Below, piece by piece: positions 1 through 6,814 of a DNA stretch of 9,073 bases. Location of the stretch: positions 1 through 9,073 of the forward strand of contig DUJX01000046.1 of assembly GCA_013329575.1 (NCBI GenBank), written 5' to 3'. Origin of the DNA: Halobacteria archaeon. Its GTDB lineage: Archaea > Halobacteriota > Methanoliparia > Methanoliparales > Methanoliparaceae. A program made the translations under genes and the position numbers. A model generated the notes under the pieces. That model saw only the letters and a program-made list of their open reading frames with translations, was not told where the DNA came from and did not search any database. Position 1 is the first letter of the stretch. The number at the start of each line of letters is the position of its first letter.

Positions 1-218
1 ATCTCGATGGGAAAATTCCTGCCCAGCCCGACGGAGGTCTAAAATGTTTTGGTCATCCTATCGGTGCGTCCGGCTTGAGGATGGTCTATGAGATGTACAA
101 ACAGCTTCAAGGAAAGGCTGGAAAAAGACAGATTCCAAATCCCCAAATCGGGCTAACACACAACTTGGGAGGGTTCCCTTTCTATAGCATCGTTGCCGTA
201 TCTATTGTTGGACTTTAA
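1..218 (+). CDS. Thiolase / acetyl-CoA C-acyltransferase, C-terminal fragment
   Basis: The reading frame enters from the left edge (first full codon at base 3) and ends with TAA at 216-218, giving the last 71 residues of a thiolase. GHPIGASG carries the conserved His of the thiolase active site and is followed by the usual helix (RMVYEMYKQLQG). Near the C-terminus LTHNLGG stands where biosynthetic and degradative bacterial thiolases have the CxG motif. An HN-x-GG motif at this place is characteristic of SCP2-like and archaeal thiolases. The family condenses or cleaves acyl-CoA and acetyl-CoA. In archaea it serves either the mevalonate pathway, beside HMG-CoA synthase and a DUF35 protein, or beta-oxidation-like acyl-CoA degradation. 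The upstream neighbours that would decide this lie outside the window. It converges on the cooF-cooS-reductase operon. Family assignment is strong; the pathway is open. Confidence 0.88.
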   Translation, partial: LDGKIPAQPDGGLKCFGHPIGASGLRMVYEMYKQLQGKAGKRQIPNPQIGLTHNLGGFPFYSIVAVSIVGL

Positions 219-226
219 TTGATCTT

Positions 227-283
227 AAAAAGGGGTTCTTGTTCGTCTTTAAGATAAAAATCTTTTTTATGCCCCTCTTTTTT
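227..283. terminator. Bidirectional terminator-like hairpin between convergent genes
   Basis: The spacer between the thiolase stop (218) and the reductase stop (290) holds AAAAAGGGG at 227-235. This pairs with CCCCTCTTTTT from 272 (nine pairs with one bulged C). A nested perfect hairpin AAGAT-AAAA-ATCTT sits at 251-264 and is followed by six T. Read on the plus strand the outer stem ends in TCTTTTTT; on the minus strand it ends in CCCCTTTTT. Archaeal RNA polymerase stops mainly at oligo-T tracts, so these tracts could end both convergent transcripts. The structure was found by eye, without an energy calculation. Confidence 0.5.
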
Positions 284-289
284 ATTTTA

Positions 290-1540
290 TCACATTATCT
301 TAAGAATCGATCGATATAAGAGCCCTTCCCCAAAATTTTCATCTAAAAGTCTATCACGATAAGACGATACGTCTACCTGTCTGTCCATCAATCTTTTAAA
401 AATTCCGGCGTTGGTTATATCATTTAATAGTATAAACCCGACGATCCGTCCATTTTTTAAAAAAATTTTTTTGATAAATCCCTTACCCTTCTTATAGACC
501 ACGGAACTACCGTCTTTACTGTCAACATCTCCGGCTGTGATCAACGGGATACCTATATGTTTTATACTGTTTATCCTATCTGCCCCTTCATATCTGATAT
601 TCATCCCGAGAAGATTGTATGCAGTTATTACTCCCTGATTTACAGCATTATAAAATGATGGGTAGACGACTCTCTGTCGTGTAATCCTATTGATGGTCTC
701 AGCTATGTCACCACAGGCATAAATCTGACTATAATTTGTCCTCATAAATTCATCCACGACCACGCCGTCATTCACTTTTATACCTGATCCTGATAAAAAT
801 TCTACGTTAGGTCTTATGCCCGTCGCGGCTATCATCAGATCGGCAGTTAAAATTTTTCCTGATCTTACTCTTACAGATCGTACATCCGGATCGCCCATAA
901 ACTCTACCGTATCCGCATCGGACCCTTTTAATACGTCTATTCCTTTATTTTCCATGATATGCATCAGGACACCTGCCGCCTCTTCATCGAGCATTCCTCG
1001 CATATATCTCGATCTTACCAGTTGTGTAACTTTTACTCCAAGCTCCTTTAACAGAACGGCTATCTCTATTCCTATGAAACCTGCACCTATAACTAAAGCA
1101 GATTTTGCTTCTCGCTCTCTTACTTTTTCCATAATCTCTTCTGCAGCTGATAAAGATTTAAAATTGTATAATCCTTCCTTTTCCATTCCTTTTATGGATG
1201 CAGATAACCTACTACCGGTAGCTAATACCAGATTATCAAAATAGATCTCTTCACCATCCAACAATACTACTCTGCAGGATTCTGGGTCTACTTCCACTAC
1301 CCGCTTGCTTTTTCCACTTAGGTACTTTGCGTTCAAATAGTTATCAATGAAGTTAGACCCTTTCCATAGATGAAATGCCTTACCTGTCAAGAAATATTCT
1401 GTCATTGCTGGGGGGGAATACGGAGGATAAGGCTCGTCCGAGATTATTATAACCTCGCTCGTCTTGTCAAATTTTCTTAAAGTCTCTGCAACGGTGATCC
1501 CTGCCGGTCCTGCACCCAATATGACAATTCTTTTCATCAT
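290..1540 (-). CDS. FAD-dependent NAD(P)H oxidoreductase of a CODH electron-transfer operon
   Basis: A 416-residue pyridine-nucleotide-disulfide-oxidoreductase-fold flavoprotein. The FAD-binding motif GAGPAG is at residues 9-14, the NAD(P)-binding motif GAGFIG at 152-157, ATGIRPN at 239-245, and the second FAD contact YACGDIA at 274-280. Residues from about 330 form the C-terminal domain. The redox cysteine of CoA-disulfide reductases and NADH oxidases, expected around residue 42, is absent (the site reads YSPPAM). Thiol chemistry is therefore unlikely, and direct flavin transfer as in ferredoxin or rubredoxin reductases fits better. The start ATG overlaps the cooS stop as TAATG; a second ATG follows at once, so the first residue is ambiguous by one. 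By analogy with bacterial cooS-cooF-FNOR operons it probably passes electrons between CooF and NAD(P). The choice of NAD or NADP cannot be read with confidence. Calling it a generic NADH oxidase would be the alternative. Confidence 0.85.
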   Translation of the reverse strand: MMKRIVILGAGPAGITVAETLRKFDKTSEVIIISDEPYPPYSPPAMTEYFLTGKAFHLWKGSNFIDNYLNAKYLSGKSKRVVEVDPESCRVVLLDGEEIYFDNLVLATGSRLSASIKGMEKEGLYNFKSLSAAEEIMEKVREREAKSALVIGAGFIGIEIAVLLKELGVKVTQLVRSRYMRGMLDEEAAGVLMHIMENKGIDVLKGSDADTVEFMGDPDVRSVRVRSGKILTADLMIAATGIRPNVEFLSGSGIKVNDGVVVDEFMRTNYSQIYACGDIAETINRITRQRVVYPSFYNAVNQGVITAYNLLGMNIRYEGADRINSIKHIGIPLITAGDVDSKDGSSVVYKKGKGFIKKIFLKNGRIVGFILLNDITNAGIFKRLMDRQVDVSSYRDRLLDENFGEGLLYRSILKIM

Positions 1541-3417
1541 TACCCAATCTCTCTGTATGATAAGCCTAACAACATCCTCTTATCCTCGATCTTTTTCTGA
1601 ATAAGACGAGCAGCCTTATCAGGGGAAGGTTCAACAGAAAAAGTAGCCTTTACCAGATCTTTCAAACCGTTGGTCAAGACATCTACAACTTTTTGGCTGC
1701 CAAATATTGCAGGAGGTATACCCAAGACTACATCTACTCCCGATGCTACAAAATAGGTTGCTATCGAGACAGCTTTTTGCGAATACCATTCGGGTGCCGT
1801 TCCTACTACGGGAAGATCGCTGATATCTACGCCTAAATTGTTTGCAATGGCAGAGACCAATACCAAAAGTCTGCTGTTATCGACGCACGAACCGACGTGT
1901 AGGACAGGAGGTATCTTCAATGATTCGCATACCTCTTTTAAACCTTTGCCGGCATACTTTACGGCGTCCATGTTCATATAACCAATCTTACCATTTGCTA
2001 CTGCGGCGCAGCCTGTAACTAAAACGAGTATATCATTCTCTATCAGGCATTTAGTGATATAGGTATGCCCGTAGTCATGTTTTATCTTTGGATTATTACA
2101 GCCAACATCAGCGGCAACTCCTCTTATCTTCCCTATCTTTATAGCATCGACCAGCGGGTCTAAAGAACCGCCTAACAACTCCAATATAGACTCTACAGAG
2201 AACCCTGCCATCATTTCTACTGGCTTATCGGGTATGTCTACCTTACCGGGTATTCTATTTTCAAAATTTTCTACTGCAAGACGTACGATCTTCTTTCCTA
2301 TCTCGATTCCTCTGCTCTTATCGAAAGATATATGTTCTGCCCCTTCAAACTTTGCTTTATCGAATGTAGAGATGATCTTAGTATGAAAACACTTTGCAAC
2401 ATCCACGACAGAAGGCATTATACATTGATAATCGACGATCATAGCGTCTAACACGCCGCTCATGATAACAAGTTCTTGCATAAGATGGTTGCCTACCATA
2501 GGAACTCCTTTGCGCATTAGAAGTTCGTTTCCGGTACAGCATATACCAACGAGGTTTATCCCTTTGGCACCTTTCTCTTTTGCAATTTTTATAAGTTCTG
2601 GATCTTCCGCGGCTTGGACTATGACATCGGATAATATCGGATTATGTCCATGAAGCGCGATATTAACCTCGTTCTCTTTTAAAACCCCGATATTTACAGA
2701 AGATACCAACGGTTCAGGTCTGCCAAAGAGTATATCGGATAACTCGGTGGCTATCATCGATCCGCCCCATCCATCAGAGAGACTGGTACGCAGAGAATGA
2801 AGCAAGAGGTTAAGATAATCGTTATCAACACCCATATGTATCCGATGTAGAGATTCAACATTCTCTCGATCTATGCCTCGTGGTACTATATTCAATCTTT
2901 CCCATATCTCTTGCCGTTTTTTTGGAGATCTATCAAGCAAAGTTAACCTTTTCTGCTTTGTTCCAAACTCTTCCATAAGTTTAGCGCCTAATTCTCTGGC
3001 TATATCTCCATCATTTCTATCATTCACATTAATACCAAATTCAATAGCCAGTTTTTTGAGTTTTTCAACATCTTTAATCATGTACCCGCTTGTTTTTTCA
3101 TTGCTTGTCTCATAGAACGTCTCTAAGATATCTCTGCCATGATCGGAGTGTGCTGCTGCTCCTGCCGAGATGGTCAACAAAAGATTTCGTGCAACTATGG
3201 TATCCCTGCTTGCGCCACAGACTCCTTTCTGTGGTCCGTCTCCAAAAGGGTCTATCCTGCAGGGACCCATGGCACAGTTCCTACAGCTTAGTCCCAACTC
3301 ACAATAGCCGCAATGAGGTTCTTGAGACTTTAATCTGTTCCATACGGTCTCTATTCCTTCTTTTTCTGAAATACTTATAAAATGTTCTGCATCTTTATGA
3401 ATGCTCTTCTCATTCAT
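1540..3417 (-). CDS. cooS: Anaerobic Ni-Fe carbon-monoxide dehydrogenase catalytic subunit
   Basis: A 625-residue CooS-type CODH, full length for the family (about 620-640), interconverting CO + H2O and CO2 + 2H+ + 2e-. B-cluster cysteines are C45, C48, C53 and C67. The C-cluster set is complete: H258 (GHNP), C293/C294 (GICCTGNE), C332 (DYQC), C440 (DVGC), C470 (TGCA) and C511 (GSCVDNSR). The catalytic-pocket Lys is K548 (YSQKA). The D-cluster region reads C36-G-Y-C39, with Ser44 where the CX7C enzymes have their second Cys. This is the CX2C arrangement described for D. vulgaris CODH, where the cluster is [2Fe-2S]. The spacing C470-C511 is about nine residues shorter than I recall for Carboxydothermus CODH-II. 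The ATG lies inside the last codons of cooF (8-nt overlap), with GGTGGT about ten bases upstream as a weak ribosome site. It is a monofunctional CODH: no acetyl-CoA synthase subunit is adjacent, and no nickel-insertion gene (cooC, cooT, cooJ) is in the window. Confidence 0.96.
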   Translation of the reverse strand: MNEKSIHKDAEHFISISEKEGIETVWNRLKSQEPHCGYCELGLSCRNCAMGPCRIDPFGDGPQKGVCGASRDTIVARNLLLTISAGAAAHSDHGRDILETFYETSNEKTSGYMIKDVEKLKKLAIEFGINVNDRNDGDIARELGAKLMEEFGTKQKRLTLLDRSPKKRQEIWERLNIVPRGIDRENVESLHRIHMGVDNDYLNLLLHSLRTSLSDGWGGSMIATELSDILFGRPEPLVSSVNIGVLKENEVNIALHGHNPILSDVIVQAAEDPELIKIAKEKGAKGINLVGICCTGNELLMRKGVPMVGNHLMQELVIMSGVLDAMIVDYQCIMPSVVDVAKCFHTKIISTFDKAKFEGAEHISFDKSRGIEIGKKIVRLAVENFENRIPGKVDIPDKPVEMMAGFSVESILELLGGSLDPLVDAIKIGKIRGVAADVGCNNPKIKHDYGHTYITKCLIENDILVLVTGCAAVANGKIGYMNMDAVKYAGKGLKEVCESLKIPPVLHVGSCVDNSRLLVLVSAIANNLGVDISDLPVVGTAPEWYSQKAVSIATYFVASGVDVVLGIPPAIFGSQKVVDVLTNGLKDLVKATFSVEPSPDKAARLIQKKIEDKRMLLGLSYREIG

Positions 3418-4030
3418 CTTCTACCACCATTGTTCTATATAATTTTTCTTTTAATTCTTGTAACATGTTGTAACAATTTTTTTCTTGTAAAACATCAATT
3501 TTTTTACCCTCTTTTTGAACTAAAAAGACTTTTTTTGCAAAATTTAATCCTTTCTCTTTTAAAATTTTATTTAAATCGTCAAATAATATAGCTCCGGTCT
3601 TACATGTCTCTACACAGGCTGGTATGTTCCCTTTCTTAATTCTATCGATACATCCATCACACTTTGTAGCCACATACCTTTCAACAATATCCGGCGATTC
3701 TCTATACCGAATAACGTAAAATGGGCAGACCATGGCACACATCCTGCATCCTATACATCTTGTTGGATCCACCAAAATGATGGACGAATCTTTATATATT
3801 GCACCGGTAGGACAGATCATAAGGCATGGTGCAGGATCACAATGCCGGCATTTATTAGGAAAAGAAAAACATGAATGATCTCCGGGTAAGACAAAGATGC
3901 GCGGTGCAGATTTTGGAGTCTCAAAGACAGACGAATAGATATTTTTGCTTTTTGAATGTTCTACAGAGCATGCTATCTCGCATTGTTTACATCCTATACA
4001 TCTATCAGGAATTATTATAACACTTTTCAT
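3410..4030 (-). CDS. cooF: CooF-like ferredoxin with four [4Fe-4S] clusters
   Basis: A 206-residue iron-sulfur protein of the CooF/HycB/DmsB type, the electron carrier that docks on CODH. Four cysteine groups are visible: C11-C14-C17-C21, C61-C64-C69-C73, C92-C95-C98-C102 and C124-C127-C139-C143. In the usual fold the groups pair as I with IV and II with III, giving four [4Fe-4S] clusters. No signal peptide is present, so it should be cytoplasmic. Residues 150-206 are a lysine-rich, AT-rich tail with one extra Cys (C186); it is slightly longer than I recall for classical CooF (about 190 residues). It is the first gene of the cooF-cooS-reductase operon, and its last codons overlap the cooS start. 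The ATG has no Shine-Dalgarno motif and stands about 27 nt after a TATA-like box, which suggests a leaderless message. No hydrogenase gene is adjacent, so the likely acceptor is the flavoprotein encoded two genes downstream. Confidence 0.9.
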   Translation of the reverse strand: MKSVIIIPDRCIGCKQCEIACSVEHSKSKNIYSSVFETPKSAPRIFVLPGDHSCFSFPNKCRHCDPAPCLMICPTGAIYKDSSIILVDPTRCIGCRMCAMVCPFYVIRYRESPDIVERYVATKCDGCIDRIKKGNIPACVETCKTGAILFDDLNKILKEKGLNFAKKVFLVQKEGKKIDVLQEKNCYNMLQELKEKLYRTMVVEDE

Positions 4031-4049
4031 ATAATTTATCTTTATTATT

Positions 4050-4072
4050 TAATTATATAAATATATTTTAGA
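4050..4072 (-). promoter_or_regulatory. Putative TATA promoter of the cooF-cooS-reductase operon
   Basis: On the minus strand the 104-bp gap between the permease stop and cooF contains CTAAAATATATTTATATAAT. The TATA-like core TTTATATA lies at 4061-4054, with its centre about 27 nt before the cooF ATG at 4030. That is the normal archaeal TATA-to-start-site distance, so transcription would begin at or next to the start codon. A second core, AAATATAT, begins eight bases further upstream. No clear BRE and no inverted-repeat operator or CO-sensor (CooA/RcoM) site could be recognised. Confidence 0.45.
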
Positions 4073-4103
4073 TAGACGCATAGCAAGTTCACTCAAATAT
4101 ACT

Positions 4104-4124
4104 AAAAAAGTTGAATAATAAAAA
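4104..4124 (-). terminator. Oligo-T tracts after the permease gene
   Basis: Directly after the permease TGA (4135-4137) the minus strand shows TTTTT at 4124-4120 and TTTTTT at 4109-4104, with no convincing hairpin. Archaeal transcription can stop at such tracts. Together with the promoter-like box before cooF this suggests that the CO module is a separate transcription unit. Confidence 0.35.
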
Positions 4125-4134
4125 GTCCAGAAGG

Positions 4135-5586
4135 TCAATCTTTCGGCCAGAGTTTCCAAAACGGTTTATATTTCTTCCAAAGTCCGAGAGCTGGCCAGAC
4201 CGACCAGATTATTATGCACATCACGACCAATATGATGAAGTATAAGACTCCTGTCCATAACGAGAACGGGTTTATATATATTATAAAACCGCCTAGTAAA
4301 GCAATGACAAACTGGACGATAAGCGCCAAAGGCATTCCCATAGTATAATTAAACGGTGCAGGAGACCTAAAATCTGGATCTACAACTCTCATAAGTACCA
4401 ATCCTGTCATAGCAGTACCGGTATGTGTGCCATAATTCATCATCAACCTTTCAAAATAATAATCGGTAAATATCCGTTTGTGAAGCCAGACGCTTAGAAA
4501 AAGGGTAAAAAATCCGCCCAAAATGGCTATCGTCATGAACGGGGTGAAATACATCCAGACTATCGGTATGGATATTGCAGATATTGCGATTACTATTATA
4601 AAATCTGTTAATACTCCCTGTATTCTGTTCTGGGTTTGAGAATCTATTAAATAAGTCTTACCGGTTTTTTCTAAGATTACACGAAAGAGGATGCCTGTCA
4701 TCGTGCAGATCATGTATAAAAAACCATTCAGATAGATTGATACGTTTTCAGGCAGAAAGATTATCAATAAAACGTATATTAAGAATGATATTGCGTAAAC
4801 AGTAAATACCAATGCAATCTGAAGAGAGAGAGTATCTATCGCCTCAGGCGACGATACAAATCTTCCCGCTGTTTTTCTATCTTTATCGTCTTTTATGATG
4901 CCGGTCCGGACATAATCCGGTAGATCATCCAGAGAATGTTCTTCTACCGTTAACCGGTTCTTCATACCCCAGATCAAGAGCGGTACTCCGCCCAAAAATG
5001 CAAAAAAATAACCAAAAGAACCGAACGCTAAACCTATCTCGCCGCCGCCCATAAACAAACCGAGGTTTTCATAGACGTTGCCTATTGCAAGAGCCTGTCC
5101 AGGTCCTGTGCCATATCCAAACATAAAGAGAGCTCCTATTAACGGGGAGAGCTTAAAACCCAAGACTATGAATATAAGAGCCAGTCCTACACCGAAAGCC
5201 GCCTGCATCGCCTGTGTAAAACTGATACATAGCCCCGTGGATATGCCCCTATGCCTAAACTCTTTCCATGATATCTCAACCGCACTTAAAGGAATAGAAC
5301 AGAAGCATAGGTTTAGAAGATGGTATGGGTAGGATACCATGTTTTCAGAGAACGGTATATATACAAGACCATTTGTTAATCGTCCTAAAACATTATTACT
5401 CAAGAGTAAGCCTATGGTACCAGCTAGTATCGCATTAGGTATAAGCCATCTCTGAAATAACTTTATTTTGGATCTTAATATCGTACCTATTATAAGCAGC
5501 AATGATACGAAGATAAAATCCCACAAGACGATGTGCCAACCTACGCTGGAAACACCGACCTCTAATGCTTTGATAATCGTCTCCAT
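4135..5586 (-). CDS. Sodium/glutamate symporter-like permease (ESS/GltS family)
   Basis: A 483-residue, very hydrophobic protein with about ten membrane helices. Helix groups at roughly 18-36, 46-64, 86-104, 116-142, 148-168 and 184-207 precede a charged loop (208-250); further groups lie at about 254-278, 284-304, 325-366, 415-437 and 443-468. Two related motifs mark the two halves: GYGTGPGQA at 157-165 and NYGTHTGTAMTG at 384-395, followed by LMRVVDPDF. This duplicated glycine/threonine loop is the hallmark of the GltS superfamily, Na+-coupled amino-acid (glutamate) symporters of the inner membrane. The sequence is longer and more diverged than E. coli GltS (about 400 residues), so the substrate is only inferred and could be another carboxylate or amino acid. 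An in-frame TAG nine bases upstream fixes ATG 5586 as the first usable start. The gene sits between NMD3 and the CO module, with no functional link visible. Confidence 0.75.
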   Translation of the reverse strand: METIIKALEVGVSSVGWHIVLWDFIFVSLLLIIGTILRSKIKLFQRWLIPNAILAGTIGLLLSNNVLGRLTNGLVYIPFSENMVSYPYHLLNLCFCSIPLSAVEISWKEFRHRGISTGLCISFTQAMQAAFGVGLALIFIVLGFKLSPLIGALFMFGYGTGPGQALAIGNVYENLGLFMGGGEIGLAFGSFGYFFAFLGGVPLLIWGMKNRLTVEEHSLDDLPDYVRTGIIKDDKDRKTAGRFVSSPEAIDTLSLQIALVFTVYAISFLIYVLLIIFLPENVSIYLNGFLYMICTMTGILFRVILEKTGKTYLIDSQTQNRIQGVLTDFIIVIAISAISIPIVWMYFTPFMTIAILGGFFTLFLSVWLHKRIFTDYYFERLMMNYGTHTGTAMTGLVLMRVVDPDFRSPAPFNYTMGMPLALIVQFVIALLGGFIIYINPFSLWTGVLYFIILVVMCIIIWSVWPALGLWKKYKPFWKLWPKD

Positions 5587-5617
5587 AAGTAAAATCTACT
5601 GTCCTAAACCGCATTTG

Positions 5618-5629
5618 TAAATTTTTAAG
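5618..5629 (-). promoter_or_regulatory. Putative TATA box before the permease gene
   Basis: The minus-strand element TTAAAAATTTA (5628-5618) stands about 37 nt before the permease ATG, giving a predicted leader of roughly 10 nt. The same 11-mer occurs in the gap before NMD3, which supports reading it as a TATA-type element. In AT-rich DNA a chance match remains possible. Confidence 0.3.
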
Positions 5630-5653
5630 ATACTATTTCTGGATACTTTTTTT

Positions 5654-6745
5654 TTAAATCTTTTTGATGGATATGTTGTAGTATTCTGGCGGAATGGCAA
5701 GCAATCCGGTACTTGTCTTGATCACCCGTACTCTGTTATCCTTGATCTTATCTATAAAATACGGTTTTAGTATCTTCACACTTTTATTTGCGTACGGATC
5801 CACCACTTCTATTATCTTATCACCTATCGATAACAAATCTGTATCTACAGCCTTTTTTATGTTGCCAAATATCTTTATACTATCGATATTACTCTTCTTC
5901 CCCTCTAATAAAACCGTCTTTCCGCTTTTTAAGTCTATTCCTTCTATGTCTTTTGCTACTTTTATAATTTGTATAAATCTTTCCTTGAAAGAGATCACAT
6001 CACCCGGCGATATTTTAAAAAGCCTTAAAGAGTAAGTCACTCTATACAAATTCTTGCCGTCTTTTACGCCTACTAGTTTTGAAGACCGCTGTATCTCTCC
6101 TCCATATTTTAACTTGATCGCCTTGCATATCTGCTTAGATACGGTTTTAGACCCGAGATAAAAATCAATACCTTCATCCAACTCGTCTATTTTTGTTATA
6201 AACGATCTTTTATCCCCATCTTCATATCTTCTGGTAACGTAATCATTGACAATTTTTTTTACATCCGTCTGCTCTTTATTATTTAAACCCCGATCATCCG
6301 CTCTAATCTGAAGAATAGACTCGTAGTACCCACCCGAGATCCTGCTACAACTATCACATACGGTGTATTTTATATGTACGATAGAACTAAACGTTTTTTC
6401 TATAATCTTTCCTTTTAGATCTCCATGTAGTATACCATTGACCCGTATCCTGTTAGAATCCATTCTTTCGGCCATCAGATCTATATCTTGCTCATCTAAC
6501 TCGTTAGAAGTTTTAATCCGTGATGAAACGTATCTTAAAACGGCATCTTCTTCATCTACAGAATTCTTCCATTCTGCATCGTAAAAAGCGCCACACCTTT
6601 TACAGACGACTATCTCGTCATTCTCACGGCATTCTATAAGATCTACATTTTTTATAAAACAATCTATACATACCCCACCGATCGTATCGTCTATACTGAC
6701 ATTTTTACCACATGCAGGACAGAAATTTTGCTTAATATTCGGCAT
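5654..6745 (-). CDS. nmd3: Archaeal NMD3-like ribosome-export/assembly protein
   Basis: A 363-residue homologue of the N-terminal and central parts of eukaryotic Nmd3, the 60S export adaptor. The N-terminus carries zinc-ribbon cysteines: C9/C12 (CPAC) with C26/C29 (CIDC), and C48/C51 (CKRC) with C130/C133 (CDSC). The middle and C-terminal parts, from about 155, are mixed alpha/beta with an RRYEDGD-type stretch and late beta-rich domains, as in archaeal Nmd3. Archaea have no nucleus, so the protein is thought to act in large-subunit maturation or as an anti-association factor; this is inferred from the family. The ATG at 6745 is preceded by an A-rich run without a Shine-Dalgarno motif. A competing ATG seven bases upstream is out of frame. 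The gene shares its strand with DUF373 (127 bp upstream) and the permease (67 bp downstream); no T-run follows its stop, so read-through into the permease is possible. Confidence 0.85.
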   Translation of the reverse strand: MPNIKQNFCPACGKNVSIDDTIGGVCIDCFIKNVDLIECRENDEIVVCKRCGAFYDAEWKNSVDEEDAVLRYVSSRIKTSNELDEQDIDLMAERMDSNRIRVNGILHGDLKGKIIEKTFSSIVHIKYTVCDSCSRISGGYYESILQIRADDRGLNNKEQTDVKKIVNDYVTRRYEDGDKRSFITKIDELDEGIDFYLGSKTVSKQICKAIKLKYGGEIQRSSKLVGVKDGKNLYRVTYSLRLFKISPGDVISFKERFIQIIKVAKDIEGIDLKSGKTVLLEGKKSNIDSIKIFGNIKKAVDTDLLSIGDKIIEVVDPYANKSVKILKPYFIDKIKDNRVRVIKTSTGLLAIPPEYYNISIKKI

Positions 6746-6786
6746 ATCGCATCTTTTTTTTGAGGATTTTCGGTTTATTAAAAATC

Positions 6787-6799
6787 TAAATTTTTAAAG
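6787..6799 (-). promoter_or_regulatory. Putative TATA box before NMD3
   Basis: CTTTAAAAATTTA on the minus strand (6799-6787) contains the same TTAAAAATTTA core as the element before the permease gene. It lies about 45-54 nt before the NMD3 ATG, giving an expected leader of about 20-25 nt. This is only a motif-and-distance argument. Confidence 0.3.
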
Positions 6800-6814
6800 C
6801 AAAGCATCGCTCAT

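Noticed and set aside
816..1244. 142-residue plus-strand open frame
   Set aside because: It lies wholly inside the reductase gene, which has clear FAD/NAD motifs on the other strand; the plus-strand protein has no family features.
3458..3475. Direct repeat TTGTAACA-TG-TTGTAACA
   Set aside because: It lies within the cooF coding sequence (NCYNML region), two copies only, and is not an inverted repeat, so most likely chance in AT-rich coding DNA.
3090..3591. Overlapping plus-strand open frames opposite cooS and cooF
   Set aside because: They are shadows of the conserved cysteine-rich N-terminus of cooS and the cooF tail; no ribosome site or domain.
5587..5653. Possible small gene or RNA between NMD3 and the permease
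   Set aside because: Only 67 AT-rich bases with an in-frame stop and a TATA-like element; no open frame or stable fold is seen.
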